Assembly (NCBI RefSeq): GCF_004114915.1
Contig: NZ_CP022219.1
Coordinates: 6,230,501-6,294,500 of the forward strand
Length of the DNA: 64,000 nt
From: Bradyrhizobium guangxiense
Lineage (GTDB): Bacteria > Pseudomonadota > Alphaproteobacteria > Rhizobiales > Xanthobacteraceae
Direction: 5' to 3'
How positions within the stretch are numbered: position 1 is the first letter of the stretch; each line of letters begins with the position of its first letter. Position numbers and translations under genes: made by a program. This document shows positions 44,775 to 54,143 of the stretch, piece by piece. The notes below the pieces were generated by a model. That model saw only the letters and a list, made by a program, of their open reading frames with translations. It searched no databases and had not been told where the DNA came from.

Positions 44775-45725
44775 ATGGTGCTATCTGGGACTGCCCCGCG
44801 CATCCTCTGCATCGGCATTCCCGTGCGCGACCTCACGTTCCGGGTCGAGGCCATCCCCGCGCGCGGCAGCAAGGCCAACGCCACGCATCTTGCCGAGATC
44901 TGTGGCGGCAACGCGCTCAATGCCGCAATCGCCATTGCGCGTCTCGGCGGCCGCGTCGCGTTCGCAGGCCCCATGGGCGATGCGCGGGAGATGTCGAGCG
45001 GCTTCATTCTCCAGCAGATGGCGGAGGAGGGGATAGACACCGCTCACATCGTGCGCATGCCTGATGTGACCACGCCGGTCTCCGCGATCATGATCGAGCC
45101 CTCCGGCGAACGGACGCTCACGATCTATCGCGATCCCGGCCTGTGGAGCGTGAAGCTGCCCGACGCCGACGCATTGCTCGCCGATTGCCGCGCGCTGCTC
45201 GTCGAAAGCCGCTGTACAGCGTTCGCAACCTCCCTCAGCGCCGAGGCGCGGCGGCGCGGGATTCCGGTCATCGTCGGCATCGACCGTGCAATGTCATTGC
45301 ACGACAGCCTGCTCACACTCGCCACGCACCTGCTGTTCGCCAGCGAGCAGGTGCAGGAGATGGCCGGCGTCACCGAGGACGGCGAGGCCCTGAGGCGCCT
45401 GGCCAGGCTGACACCCGCCTTCCTCGCCGCCACCCGCGGCTCGAACGGCACGATCTGGTTGAACGAGACCGGCGAATTGGAGGAGACCGCGGCCTTTCCG
45501 GTCCAGGCGGTCGATACGCTCGGCGCCGGAGATGTCTTCCATGGCGCCTTCACGCTTCGTCTGGCCGAGGGTGAGGGGGTGCGGGAGGCGCTGCGATTCG
45601 CCGCGGCTGCCGCGGCGCTGAAATGCACCCGTCATGGCGGCGGCCAAGCCGCCCCACAACGCCTTGAAGTTGAAGAGCTTTTACGCACCGGGCGGGTGCC
45701 TGAGGCCAGCGGACCGCCGCGATAA
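44775..45725 (+). CDS. PfkB-family carbohydrate kinase
   Basis: A 316-residue sugar kinase of the ribokinase/PfkB fold: a substrate-binding GGNALNAAIAIARLGG (about 43-58) near the N terminus and the ATP/catalytic motif DTLGAGDVFHGAF (about 247-259), with the base Asp in GAGD. The substrate is not clear; members phosphorylate ribose, fructose, KDG or nucleosides. It starts 10 bp after nudC on the same strand. An Lrp-family regulator follows after an AT-rich gap. Confidence 0.88.
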   Translation: MVLSGTAPRILCIGIPVRDLTFRVEAIPARGSKANATHLAEICGGNALNAAIAIARLGGRVAFAGPMGDAREMSSGFILQQMAEEGIDTAHIVRMPDVTTPVSAIMIEPSGERTLTIYRDPGLWSVKLPDADALLADCRALLVESRCTAFATSLSAEARRRGIPVIVGIDRAMSLHDSLLTLATHLLFASEQVQEMAGVTEDGEALRRLARLTPAFLAATRGSNGTIWLNETGELEETAAFPVQAVDTLGAGDVFHGAFTLRLAEGEGVREALRFAAAAAALKCTRHGGGQAAPQRLEVEELLRTGRVPEASGPPR

Positions 45726-45734
45726 TGGACTTGC

Positions 45735-45755
45735 TATAGAAATATTTTCTCTATA
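45735..45755. promoter_or_regulatory. AT-rich dyad upstream of the Lrp/AsnC gene
   Basis: TATAGA (45735-45740) and TCTATA (45750-45755) form an inverted repeat around an AT-rich centre, 41 bp before the regulator start. AT-rich dyads in this position are typical of autoregulated Lrp/AsnC genes; it may also hold the promoter. Confidence 0.4.
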
Positions 45756-45795
45756 TCAGGAAAATAGACCCCTGAAATGGAACAAAGTTCTTCAA

Positions 45796-46305
45796 ATGAC
45801 CGACCTCGCTGTCCAACCTCCTGAGACCAGCCGCCGCCTCGATGCCATCGACCGCAAGATCCTGATGGTGCTCCAGGAGGATGCCTCGCTGTCCGTCGCC
45901 GAGATCGGCGACCGCGTCGGCCTGTCCTCGACCCCGTGCTGGAAGCGGATCCAGCGGCTGGAGGCCGACGGCGTGATCATCAAGCGAGTCGCTCTGGTCG
46001 ATCAGAATAAGATCGGGCTCGGCATCTCCGTGTTCGTGTCGGTCGAGAGCGCCGACCATTCCGACGCCTGGCTGAAGAAGTTCGCCGAGGCCGTCAGCGC
46101 CATGCCCGAGGTGATGGAGTTCTACCGCATGGCAGGCGACGTCGATTACATGCTGCGCGTCGTGGTCGCGGACATGCAGGCCTATGACGTATTTTACAAG
46201 AAGCTGATCAGCGCCGTGCCGCTGAAGAACGTCACCTCGCGCTTCGCGATGGAGAAGATCAAGTCGGTCACCGCGCTGCCGATCCCGGCGGTGGTGGCGG
46301 CTTAG
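45796..46305 (+). CDS. Lrp/AsnC-family transcriptional regulator
   Basis: A 169-residue regulator: helix-turn-helix at about 15-65 (LDAIDRKILMVLQEDASLS, then GLSSTPCWKRIQRLE, the SxTPCxxRIxxLE signature of Lrp proteins) and a C-terminal RAM effector domain (about 80-155) with GDVDYMLRVVV. These sense amino acids and form octamers. ATG 45796 starts the fold; the frame is open upstream through the preceding gene end. Its target may be itself or amino-acid genes nearby, such as the ABC operon, but that is not shown. Confidence 0.92.
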   Translation: MTDLAVQPPETSRRLDAIDRKILMVLQEDASLSVAEIGDRVGLSSTPCWKRIQRLEADGVIIKRVALVDQNKIGLGISVFVSVESADHSDAWLKKFAEAVSAMPEVMEFYRMAGDVDYMLRVVVADMQAYDVFYKKLISAVPLKNVTSRFAMEKIKSVTALPIPAVVAA

Positions 46306-46323
46306 GCGCACCACGCGGAAAGT

Positions 46324-46424
46324 GTCATCGCCCGGCTCGACCGGGCGATCCCGTACTCCGAGGCGGCTGTGATTGAACCGAGAGGCCGCGGCGTACTGGA
46401 TGCCCCAACTACGCGGGGCATGAC
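46324..46424. repeat. Two-armed palindromic repeat (TACTGGAT type, mixed tips)
   Basis: Left arm GTCATCGCCCGGCTCGACCGGGCGATCC has the CCGG tip; right arm GTACTGGATGCCCC-AACTAC-GCGGGGCATGAC has a different tip. It lies between the convergent Lrp and phosphomannomutase genes. Confidence 0.85.
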
Positions 46425-46463
46425 AGCGAGATTTTGGCGAGGGTTGCGCTTCCCTGACGCCCC

Positions 46464-47963
46464 TCAGATCTTCTGGTTGTACTCGCCGACCTCGGGATGC
46501 GTGCCGAGCACGGCATTCACCATCTCGAACATGTCGTGCATGCGCTGCTCGGAGACCGGGCTCTCGACCACCACGACGAGCTCGGGCTTGTTGGAGGAGG
46601 CGCGCACCAGGCCCCAGCTACCGTCCTCGACCGTGACGCGCACGCCGTTGACGGTGACGAGATCGCGAATCGACTGGCCGCCGATCTTCGCACCCTTCGC
46701 CTGCAAGCCCTCGAAGTGCTTCACCACCTTGTCGATGACCCCGTATTTGACCTCGTCGGCGCAATGCGGCGACATGGTCGGCGACGACCAGGTCTTTGGC
46801 AGCGCGTTCTTCAAATCCGCCATCGACTTGCCCGGCGCACGGTCGAGCATGTCGCAGATCGCGATCGCCGAGACGAGGCCGTCGTCATAACCGCGGCCGA
46901 ACGGCTTGTTGAAGAAGAAGTGGCCGGACTTCTCGAAGCCCGCCAGCGCGCCCATCTCGTTGGTGCGGCGCTTCATATAGGAATGCCCTGTCTTCCAATA
47001 GGCGACCTTGGCGCCCTGCTTCTGCAGCACCGGATCGGTGACGAACAGGCCGGTCGACTTCACGTCGACGACAAACTGCGCGTCCTTGTGGATCGCCGAC
47101 ATGTCGCGCGCCAGCATTACGCCGACCTTGTCGGCAAAGATCTCCTCGCCAGTGTTGTCGACGACGCCGCAGCGGTCGCCGTCACCGTCGAAGCCGAGGC
47201 CGACATCGGCTTTGTGGTGCAGCACCGCGTCGCGGATCGCGTGCAGCATCTCCATGTCTTCCGGATTCGGATTGTATTTCGGGAAGGTGTGATCGAGCTC
47301 GGTATCGAGCGGGACCACTTCGCAGCCGATTGCTTCCAGCACCTGCGGCGCGAACGCGCCGGCGGTGCCGTTGCCGCAAGCCGCGACCACCTTGAGCTTG
47401 CGCGTCAGCTTCGGACGAGAGGTGAGATCGGCGATGTAGCGCGCTGGGTAATTCTCGTGGAACTGGTAGGAGCCGCCGGCCTTGTTCTTGAACTCGGCGT
47501 TGAGCACGATCTCCTTCAGCCGTGTCATCTCGTCGGGGCCGAAGGTCAGCGGACGGTTGGCGCCCATCTTCACGCCGGTCCAGCCGTTGTCGTTGTGCGA
47601 GGCCGTGACCATGGCGACGCAGGGCACGTCGAGATCGAACTGCGCGAAATAGGCCATCGGCGTCACCGCAAGCCCGATGTCGTGCACCCTGCAGCCCGCA
47701 GCCATCAGGCCGGAGATCAGCGCGTATTTGATCGAGGCCGAATAGCCGCGGAAATCGTGGCCGGTCACGATCTCCTGCCGGACGCCGAGCTCGGCGATCA
47801 AAGCGCCCAGCCCCATGCCGAGCGCCTGCACACCCATCAGGTTGATTTCCTTCTGGAACAACCAGCGCGCGTCGTATTCCCGAAAGCCCGTCGGCTTCAC
47901 CATCGGCTCGGATTCGAAGGCGTAGGGATTGGGCAACAATACGGATTTCGGCTTCGGGAACAT
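46464..47963 (-). CDS. Phosphomannomutase/phosphoglucomutase
   Basis: A 499-residue alpha-D-phosphohexomutase. The phosphoserine loop is MVTASHNDNGWTG (Ser122), the metal loop FDGDGDRCG (about 283-291), and domains 3-4 follow with the sugar-phosphate end (VRASSNKPELVVVVE, the typical RxSNTxPxL-like loop). It interconverts hexose-1- and -6-phosphates for nucleotide-sugar synthesis, feeding lipopolysaccharide, exopolysaccharide or glucan pathways; the ugd gene nearby uses a product of the same route. ATG 47963 is the start. Confidence 0.93.
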   Translation of the reverse strand: MFPKPKSVLLPNPYAFESEPMVKPTGFREYDARWLFQKEINLMGVQALGMGLGALIAELGVRQEIVTGHDFRGYSASIKYALISGLMAAGCRVHDIGLAVTPMAYFAQFDLDVPCVAMVTASHNDNGWTGVKMGANRPLTFGPDEMTRLKEIVLNAEFKNKAGGSYQFHENYPARYIADLTSRPKLTRKLKVVAACGNGTAGAFAPQVLEAIGCEVVPLDTELDHTFPKYNPNPEDMEMLHAIRDAVLHHKADVGLGFDGDGDRCGVVDNTGEEIFADKVGVMLARDMSAIHKDAQFVVDVKSTGLFVTDPVLQKQGAKVAYWKTGHSYMKRRTNEMGALAGFEKSGHFFFNKPFGRGYDDGLVSAIAICDMLDRAPGKSMADLKNALPKTWSSPTMSPHCADEVKYGVIDKVVKHFEGLQAKGAKIGGQSIRDLVTVNGVRVTVEDGSWGLVRASSNKPELVVVVESPVSEQRMHDMFEMVNAVLGTHPEVGEYNQKI

Positions 47964-48067
47964 TGAGACGGTCTCGTGAAAAGGGCGGGAATTGATGCAG
48001 CCTTAGCGAATGCCGGGCCGCAGCGGAAGGCGGGATTGAAGGCTTATGGCCGGTAATTGCGGCAGTT

Positions 48068-48087
48068 TGGTAACGAAGAAACGTTAC
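48068..48087. promoter_or_regulatory. Inverted repeat upstream of phosphomannomutase gene
   Basis: GGTAACG-AAGAAA-CGTTACC is a perfect 7-bp inverted repeat with a 6-base spacer, about 105 bp upstream of the mutase start and downstream of the retropepsin-like gene. It could be an operator or a weak terminator; there is no T-run. Confidence 0.3.
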
Positions 48088-48150
48088 CGCAAAGGCGTCC
48101 TAAGCAAGAACTCTTTTGAAAGAGCGGCGCCCGATCGCGGCAGGCTCCGC

Positions 48151-48663
48151 CTATTGCTCAAGCACCATCTGGCCGTTGGCGTATTCGAAGCGCTTCAGGC
48201 GGGACAGGAAGGAGAGGCCGAGCAGGTTCTCCGACAGCGCCTCGTCGGGCAGCACCATGGCGTCGACGTCGCGCACGACGAGACCGCCGACATCGAGCAT
48301 GGCGATGCGGGCGCGCGCGGCCTTGATGGTGCCGTTGGCGGTGGAGACGGTAGCGTTGTAATCGCTGCGCGACGGACGCAGGCCAAAGCGGGCCGCCGAG
48401 GTCTCGTTCAGCGCAACCACGGAGGCGCCGGTGTCGACCATGAATCCGATGCGCTGGCCGTCGATCCGGCCCTCGGTCTGGAAATGACCGCGACCGTCGC
48501 GGGAAATGGCGAGACTGCGGCCGCCGGCTGGCGCACTCGTCGCGACCGCGACCGACGTGCGCGGCGCCGACGTAGCGGAAGCCGAGCTCATCTTGTCCGC
48601 CATCTGCGCCATAAAGGTGCCGAGGCCGATCATGACGGCCGCGATGATCATAATGTTACGCAT
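48151..48663 (-). CDS. Retropepsin-like (clan AA) aspartic protease, membrane-anchored
   Basis: A 170-residue protein with an N-terminal membrane anchor (about 4-22, IMIIAAVMIGLGTFMAQ) followed by a single retropepsin-like domain. The active-site motif is GFMVDTGASVVALNE (DTGAS, about 78-82), and the C-terminal LLGLSFLSRLKRFEY is typical of the TIGR02281 family. One DTG per chain implies a homodimer. ATG 48663 is chosen because the anchor then starts the protein; the frame extends to 48882 without homology. Substrates are unknown. Confidence 0.88.
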   Translation of the reverse strand: MRNIMIIAAVMIGLGTFMAQMADKMSSASATSAPRTSVAVATSAPAGGRSLAISRDGRGHFQTEGRIDGQRIGFMVDTGASVVALNETSAARFGLRPSRSDYNATVSTANGTIKAARARIAMLDVGGLVVRDVDAMVLPDEALSENLLGLSFLSRLKRFEYANGQMVLEQ

Positions 48664-48878
48664 CACACCACTTCCGGCCCGAAAGCTCGATTTCACCACA
48701 CCGCGCGCCTCGCGGCGAGCGAAGCCGCGCCGGGGCCGTGTCATTTTGACGAAAAGGATGAGCGTATGGTTAATGGCTTGAACCTTCGCCGCTTGTGCGA
48801 GGTACGCTGGAAGAGACACCGGTGGTCTCCGCAGCGTCATGGCCGGGCTTGTCCTGCCTGCGGGCGGGAGAGGACATC

Positions 48879-51353
48879 TCAAGTCCCGCGCGGCTTCGCC
48901 CGGCGGGTCGGCAGCGCATTGGCCGGATCGTCCGGCCAGGGATGGCGCGGGTAGCGGCCGCGCAGGTCGGAGCGCACTGCGCTGTAGCTGCCACGCCAGA
49001 AGCCCGGGAGATCACGCGTCACCTGCACCGGGCGCTGTGCCGGCGATAACAGCTCCAACACCAGCGGCACCTTGCCGGCCGCGATCGAAGGATGGGTGTT
49101 GAGGCCGAACAATTCCTGCAGCCGGACCGCAATGCTCGGCCCCTGCTCGGCCTCGTAGTCGATCGCGAGCACGCTCCCCGTAGGCGCCTCGAAATGCGTC
49201 GGCGCCTCGCGGTCGAGCCTTGCCCGCATCTCCCACGGCAGCAGTGCCATCAGCGCATCGGAGAGATCCCCGGGCGAGATGTCCTTGAGCGCGATCTTGT
49301 CGTAGAGCGCCGGCACCAGCCAGTCGTCACGCCGTGCGATCAGCCCGTCGTCCGACAGATCAGGCCAGCTGTCGCCCTCGGCCCTGCGCAAGAACATCAC
49401 GCGGTCGCGCCACTGCTTGGCGGCCTTCGACCAGGGCAGCCGGTCGAGACCGGCGGCGATCAATCCGTCGGCGAGAATGTGCGCGGTCTCCTCGGACGGC
49501 GACACCGCGAGGGTGGCTTCCGACAGCGTGATCGCATGCAGCGCGCGCTTGCGCCGCGCCCGAAGCGCCATCGCGCCACGGTCGAACGAGATCTCGTCCA
49601 GGGTCTCGATGTGCTCGGCGAAGTGCCGCTCGATCTCGTCCTCGGTGATCGGTGCCGCGAGCAGAATCCGCCCGCTCGCCGCCGTTCCCGTCATTTCACC
49701 AATCGCGATGTAGGACGCGCGGGCGAGCGAGGAGGTTTGCTCGACGGCGGCGCCGCGGCCATTGGCGAGCACGAAGCTGCCATTGCCGCGATTGCGCGCG
49801 ACACGGTCCGGGAACGCATAAGCGAGCATCAAGCCGGTCGAAAGATCATCCTGCTGCCCGGCCTTCTCCGCAGCCGCCACTTGCGATGCCCAGCGCCGCG
49901 CCAGAGCGCGCGCGCTGGCGGCGCGCGGCGAGCGGTCACGGCGGAACTGGTCGCGCCGGTGCTCGAGATCGACGCTGTCGCCGCCAAGTCCGCGCTCGGT
50001 GATGATGGCCGCGATCTCGGCGGCGGCCTCGCCGCTGCCTGCGCGGTGCGAATCCACGATCATCCGCGCCAGCCGCGGCGGCAGCGCCAGTGCGCGCAGG
50101 CTCTTTCCCTCCGCGGTGATGCGGCCATCGGCATCGAGCGCGTTGAGCTCAGTCAGCAGGCTCTTTGCTTCCTTCCACGCCGGCCGCGGCGGCGGATCGA
50201 GGAACGACAATGCGGCGGGATCGCTGACGCCCCATTGCGCGAGATCGAGCACGAGCGAAGACAGGTCGGCACTCAAGATTTCCGGCTGGGTGTAGGGCGC
50301 GAGCGAGGCCGTCTGCGGCTCGTCCCAGAGCCGGTAGCAGACGCCGGGCTCGGTACGGCCGGCGCGGCCGCGGCGCTGGTCCACGGCGGCCCGCGAGGCG
50401 CGCACGGTCTCGAGCCGGGTCAGGCCGATGTCGGGCTCGTAGCGCGGCACGCGGGCAAGACCGGAATCGACCACGATGCGCACGCCCTCGATCGTCAGTG
50501 AGGTCTCCGCAATCGAGGTCGCAAGCACCACCTTGCGCGTACCCTTCGGCGCCGGCGCGATGGCACGGTCCTGTACGGCAGCATCGAGCGCGCCGAACAG
50601 CGGCACGATCTCGATCGAGGCGTCCTGTACCCGCTCGGAAAGGAAGTTCTGGGTACGCCTGATTTCGGCGGCGCCCGGCAGGAACGCCAGGACCGAGCCG
50701 CTATCGGCCCGCAGCGCGGACGCAATCGCATCCGCCATCTGCCGCTCCAGCGGGGCATCGACCTTGCGGCCGAGATAGCGCGTCTCGACGGGAAAGGCGC
50801 GCCCCTGGCTCTCGACGACGGGCGCTTCCCCGAGCAGTTTGGCGACCCGCGCGCCATCGAGCGTTGCCGACATCACCAGGATGCGCAGATCCTCGCGCAG
50901 CCCGGTTTGCGCGTCGCGGGCGAGCGCAAGGCCCATGTCGGCATCGAGCGATCGCTCGTGGAATTCGTCGAACAGGATGGCGGCAACGCCGGACAGTTCG
51001 GGATCGTCCAGGATCTGGCGGGTGAAGATGCCCTCGGTCACCACCTCGATCCGCGTCGCCCGCGAGATCTTCGAGCCGAAGCGGACGCGATAACCGACGG
51101 TCTCCCCGGCGCGCTCACCGAGCGATCTGGCCATGCGGTCGGCGCTGGCGCGTGCCGCGATACGGCGCGGCTCCAGCACGATGATCTTCTTGTCCCTCGC
51201 CCAGGGCGCATCGAGCAAGGCCAGCGGCACGCGCGTGGTCTTGCCGGCGCCGGGTGGCGCCACCAGCACGGCCGCGTTATGCGCCTCCAGCGTGCGCGAC
51301 AGATCGTCGAGCACGGCATCGATCGGAAGGGGCGTGTCGAAGTTGCGGGGCAA
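48879..51353 (-). CDS. hrpB: ATP-dependent RNA helicase HrpB
   Basis: An 824-residue DExH helicase. Motif I VAPPGAGKTT (about 32-41), motif II LFDEFHERSLD (DEFH), motif III SATLD, and motif VI QRRGRAGRTEPG are present, followed by the winged-helix/ratchet domains and the HrpB-specific C-terminal region (VLPVLEL-like, here VPLVLELLSPAQRPVQVTRDL, then FWRGSY). The start is TTG 51353; no in-frame ATG lies nearby. Its cellular role is not well defined in most bacteria. A composite repeat lies upstream. Confidence 0.93.
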   Translation of the reverse strand: MPRNFDTPLPIDAVLDDLSRTLEAHNAAVLVAPPGAGKTTRVPLALLDAPWARDKKIIVLEPRRIAARASADRMARSLGERAGETVGYRVRFGSKISRATRIEVVTEGIFTRQILDDPELSGVAAILFDEFHERSLDADMGLALARDAQTGLREDLRILVMSATLDGARVAKLLGEAPVVESQGRAFPVETRYLGRKVDAPLERQMADAIASALRADSGSVLAFLPGAAEIRRTQNFLSERVQDASIEIVPLFGALDAAVQDRAIAPAPKGTRKVVLATSIAETSLTIEGVRIVVDSGLARVPRYEPDIGLTRLETVRASRAAVDQRRGRAGRTEPGVCYRLWDEPQTASLAPYTQPEILSADLSSLVLDLAQWGVSDPAALSFLDPPPRPAWKEAKSLLTELNALDADGRITAEGKSLRALALPPRLARMIVDSHRAGSGEAAAEIAAIITERGLGGDSVDLEHRRDQFRRDRSPRAASARALARRWASQVAAAEKAGQQDDLSTGLMLAYAFPDRVARNRGNGSFVLANGRGAAVEQTSSLARASYIAIGEMTGTAASGRILLAAPITEDEIERHFAEHIETLDEISFDRGAMALRARRKRALHAITLSEATLAVSPSEETAHILADGLIAAGLDRLPWSKAAKQWRDRVMFLRRAEGDSWPDLSDDGLIARRDDWLVPALYDKIALKDISPGDLSDALMALLPWEMRARLDREAPTHFEAPTGSVLAIDYEAEQGPSIAVRLQELFGLNTHPSIAAGKVPLVLELLSPAQRPVQVTRDLPGFWRGSYSAVRSDLRGRYPRHPWPDDPANALPTRRAKPRGT

Positions 51354-51367
51354 TGAAGCATCCGGTC

Positions 51368-51515
51368 GTCATGCCCGGGCCTTGTCCCGGGCATCCACGT
51401 CTTACCTCAGGCTCCGTCATTCCGGGATGGTCCTAAGGACCAGACCTCAGGTGCGCAATTGCGCACCGGGGAATCTCGAGATTCCGGGTTCGCGCTCTGC
51501 GCGCCCCGGAATGAC
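51368..51515. repeat. Composite palindromic repeat between ugd and hrpB
   Basis: It comprises a hairpin GTCATGCCCGGGCCTTGTCCCGGGCATCC (51368-51396) and a GTCATTCCGGG...CCCCGGAATGAC element (about 51414-51515) with inner hairpins GGTCCTAAGGACC and GGTGCGCAATTGCGCACC. Two different repeat families are joined here. Confidence 0.8.
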
Positions 51516-51552
51516 AAAGTCACAAGGGCCATTGCGAATAACGAGTCAACCA

Positions 51553-52869
51553 TCAGCCCTGAACCGGCGGGCGGCCGACGCTCTCATAGTTGAAGCCGGC
51601 GGCTTCCATGTCCTCGGGGCGGTAGATGTTGCGCAGGTCGACGATAATAGGCTGCGCCATGACGCTCTTCAGCCGGTCGAGGTCGAGCGCGCGGAACTGC
51701 ACCCATTCGGTGACGATGACGAGCGCATCGGCGTCCTGCGCGCAGGAATAGGCGTCGTCGCAATAGGTGATGCTCGGCAGCTCGCTCTTGGCCTGCTCCA
51801 TGCCGACGGGATCGAACGCCTTGACCTTCGCGCCCATGTCGATCAGGCCTGTCACCAGCGGGATCGACGGCGCATCGCGCATGTCGTCGGTGTCGGGCTT
51901 GAAGGTAAGGCCGAGCACGGCGACGGTCTTGCCGCGCAGATTGCCGCCGAGCGCCTGGCTCACCTTGCGCGCCATCGCGCGCTTGCGGTTCTCGTTGACC
52001 GCCAGCACGGATTCGACGATGCGCAAGGAGACATCGTAGTCCTGCGCGATCTTGATCAGCGCTTTGGTATCCTTCGGGAAACACGAGCCGCCGAAGCCGG
52101 GACCGGCATGCAGGAACTTGGTGCCGATGCGGTTGTCGAGGCCAATGCCGCGCGCAACCTCCTGCACGTTGGCACCGGCCTTTTCGGAGAGATCGGCGAT
52201 CTCGTTGATGAAGGTGATCTTGGTCGCCAGGAACGCGTTGGCAGCGTATTTGATCATCTCGGCGGTACGGCGCGCCGTGAACATCAGCGGCGCCTGGTTC
52301 AGCGACAGCGGGCGATAGATGTCGCCCATCACCTTGCGGCCGCGCTCGTCGGAGGTGCCGACCACGATGCGGTCGGGGAACTTGAAGTCACGGATCGCCG
52401 CGCCCTCGCGCAGGAACTCCGGATTGGATGCGACCACGACGTCGGCGTTGGGATTGGTCTCGCGGATGATGCGCTCGACCTCGTCGCCGGTGCCCACAGG
52501 CACGGTCGACTTCGTCACCACGACCGTGAGGCCTTGAAGCGACTGCGCGATCTCGCGCGCGGCGGCGTAGACGTAGGAGAGATCGGCATGACCGTCGCCG
52601 CGGCGCGAGGGTGTGCCGACCGCGATGAACACGGCATCGGCTTCTGCCACCGGCTTCTTCAGATCGGTGGTGAAGTCGAGCCGCTTGGCCTTGACGTTGG
52701 TCGCGACCAGCTCGTCGAGGCCGGGCTCGTAGATCGGGATCTCGCCACGGTGGAGCGCCGCTATCTTCTTCTCGTCCTTGTCGACGCAGGTGACGTCGTG
52801 ACCGAAATCGGCAAAGCAGGCCCCGGACACCAGTCCCACATAGCCCGTGCCGATCATCGCGATACGCAT
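51553..52869 (-). CDS. ugd: UDP-glucose 6-dehydrogenase
   Basis: A 438-residue enzyme that oxidises UDP-glucose to UDP-glucuronate for polysaccharide synthesis. The Rossmann start IAMIGTGYVGLVSGACFA, SNPEFLREGAAI, the catalytic Cys263 in GFGGSCFPKD, and the C-terminal domain (LTFKPDTDDMRDAPS) are all typical. The upstream region contains a TTAACCA half-site (near 52892). The product may feed the acidic polysaccharide cluster at 2-7 kb, though no direct link is shown. Confidence 0.96.
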   Translation of the reverse strand: MRIAMIGTGYVGLVSGACFADFGHDVTCVDKDEKKIAALHRGEIPIYEPGLDELVATNVKAKRLDFTTDLKKPVAEADAVFIAVGTPSRRGDGHADLSYVYAAAREIAQSLQGLTVVVTKSTVPVGTGDEVERIIRETNPNADVVVASNPEFLREGAAIRDFKFPDRIVVGTSDERGRKVMGDIYRPLSLNQAPLMFTARRTAEMIKYAANAFLATKITFINEIADLSEKAGANVQEVARGIGLDNRIGTKFLHAGPGFGGSCFPKDTKALIKIAQDYDVSLRIVESVLAVNENRKRAMARKVSQALGGNLRGKTVAVLGLTFKPDTDDMRDAPSIPLVTGLIDMGAKVKAFDPVGMEQAKSELPSITYCDDAYSCAQDADALVIVTEWVQFRALDLDRLKSVMAQPIIVDLRNIYRPEDMEAAGFNYESVGRPPVQG

Positions 52870-53070
52870 GAAAAGTCCCTGTTTTTGAATTGGTTAACGA
52901 AACGAAACCCCGACATCGGGGGGTTTAGCATTTTCCCGAGGGGAAGGAACAGCCCGCATGGAAAAAAGCGGCACGGGAAGTGAATCGGTAAAGAAGTGGG
53001 AAACCGTAGCCGCTCCACACTGCCCCACACCCGGACAGGACGGGCGGAACACGCCTCGAAAAGGGACATC

Positions 53071-54138
53071 ATGGCACCATCAGGCACAATCGCAGGAAGC
53101 GGAGCAATCGGAGCCCCTTCCGCCGGCCGTGTCGACTGGGTCGACTACGCCAAAGGCATTTGCATCATCATGGTCGTGATGATGCATTCGGTGTTGGGTG
53201 TCGAGTTCGCCGCCGGCGAGACGGGTTTCATGCATGTGCTCGTTGCCTTCGCGAAGCCGTTCCGGATGCCGGATTTCTTCCTGATCTCGGGCCTGTTCCT
53301 GCCGCTGGTGATCGACCGTGACTGGCGAACCTACCTCGACCGCAAGGTGGTGCATTTCGCCTATTTCTATGTCCTCTGGGTGACAATCCAGTTCGGCTTC
53401 AAGGCGCCTTCCTTCGCGGCGGAGACGAGCTGGCAGCATGTTGGTCTGTTGTATCTCGAATCCTTCGTCGAGCCGTTCGGCACGCTGTGGTTCATCTATC
53501 TGCTGCCGGTGTTCTTCGTCGTCACAAAACTGACACGCAAGATCCCGCCGCTTGCGATCTGGCTCGCCGCCGCCGCGCTGGAGACGGCCGGCATCTCCAC
53601 CGGCTGGACCGCGATCGACGAGTTCTGCTCGCGCTTCGTCTATTTCTATTCGGGCTATCTGTTCGCGCCTTACGTGTTCGCGCTGTCGGAGCGCGCGCGC
53701 AGACATCCGGCGCTTGCGCTCGCGGCGCTCGCGGCCTGGGCGCTGGTCAATGCCGGCCTCGTCGTGCTGGAGGTCAGCGAATGGAAGATCGTCTCGCTCG
53801 TGCTCGGCTTTGCCGGCGCCTGCGCGATCATCACGGTGGGCACGCTGCTCGCACGCGCGCAGTGGATGAACCTCCTGCGCTTCTGCGGCGAGCATTCGAT
53901 CGTGATATATCTCGCCTTCTTCCTGCCGATGGCCGCAACGCGCACGCTACTGCTGCGCACTGGCGTCATCCCCGATATCGGTGCGGTGTCGCTGATCGTC
54001 ACCGTGGTCGGGGTGCTCGGCGCGCTGGTGATCTGGCAGGCCGCGCTGCGGCTCAATGCGCGCTTCCTGTTCGAGCGGCCCGATGCGTTCTGGATCGCAC
54101 CGAAGAAGGCTGCAGCCGCGCTACAGCCCGCGGAATAG
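53071..54138 (+). CDS. Acyltransferase family 3 membrane protein
   Basis: A 355-residue inner-membrane protein with about ten hydrophobic segments. It has the acyltransferase_3 start VDWVDYAKGICIIMVVMMHS (His in TM1, about 20-39) and FRMPDFFLISGLF soon after, as in OpgC/OafA-like enzymes. These transfer acetyl or succinyl groups to polysaccharides, lipopolysaccharide or cyclic glucans. ATG 53071 has AAGGGA five bases upstream. It is divergent from ugd, so both may serve surface-glycan modification. Confidence 0.85.
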   Translation: MAPSGTIAGSGAIGAPSAGRVDWVDYAKGICIIMVVMMHSVLGVEFAAGETGFMHVLVAFAKPFRMPDFFLISGLFLPLVIDRDWRTYLDRKVVHFAYFYVLWVTIQFGFKAPSFAAETSWQHVGLLYLESFVEPFGTLWFIYLLPVFFVVTKLTRKIPPLAIWLAAAALETAGISTGWTAIDEFCSRFVYFYSGYLFAPYVFALSERARRHPALALAALAAWALVNAGLVVLEVSEWKIVSLVLGFAGACAIITVGTLLARAQWMNLLRFCGEHSIVIYLAFFLPMAATRTLLLRTGVIPDIGAVSLIVTVVGVLGALVIWQAALRLNARFLFERPDAFWIAPKKAAAALQPAE

Positions 54139-54143
54139 GCCGC

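Noticed and set aside
46497..47966. A 489-residue open frame opposite phosphomannomutase
   Set aside because: Antisense shadow; the minus strand carries the phosphoserine and metal loops.
51133..52983. A 616-residue open frame on the + strand
   Set aside because: Antisense to ugd and the hrpB start, crossing intergenic repeats, no domain features.
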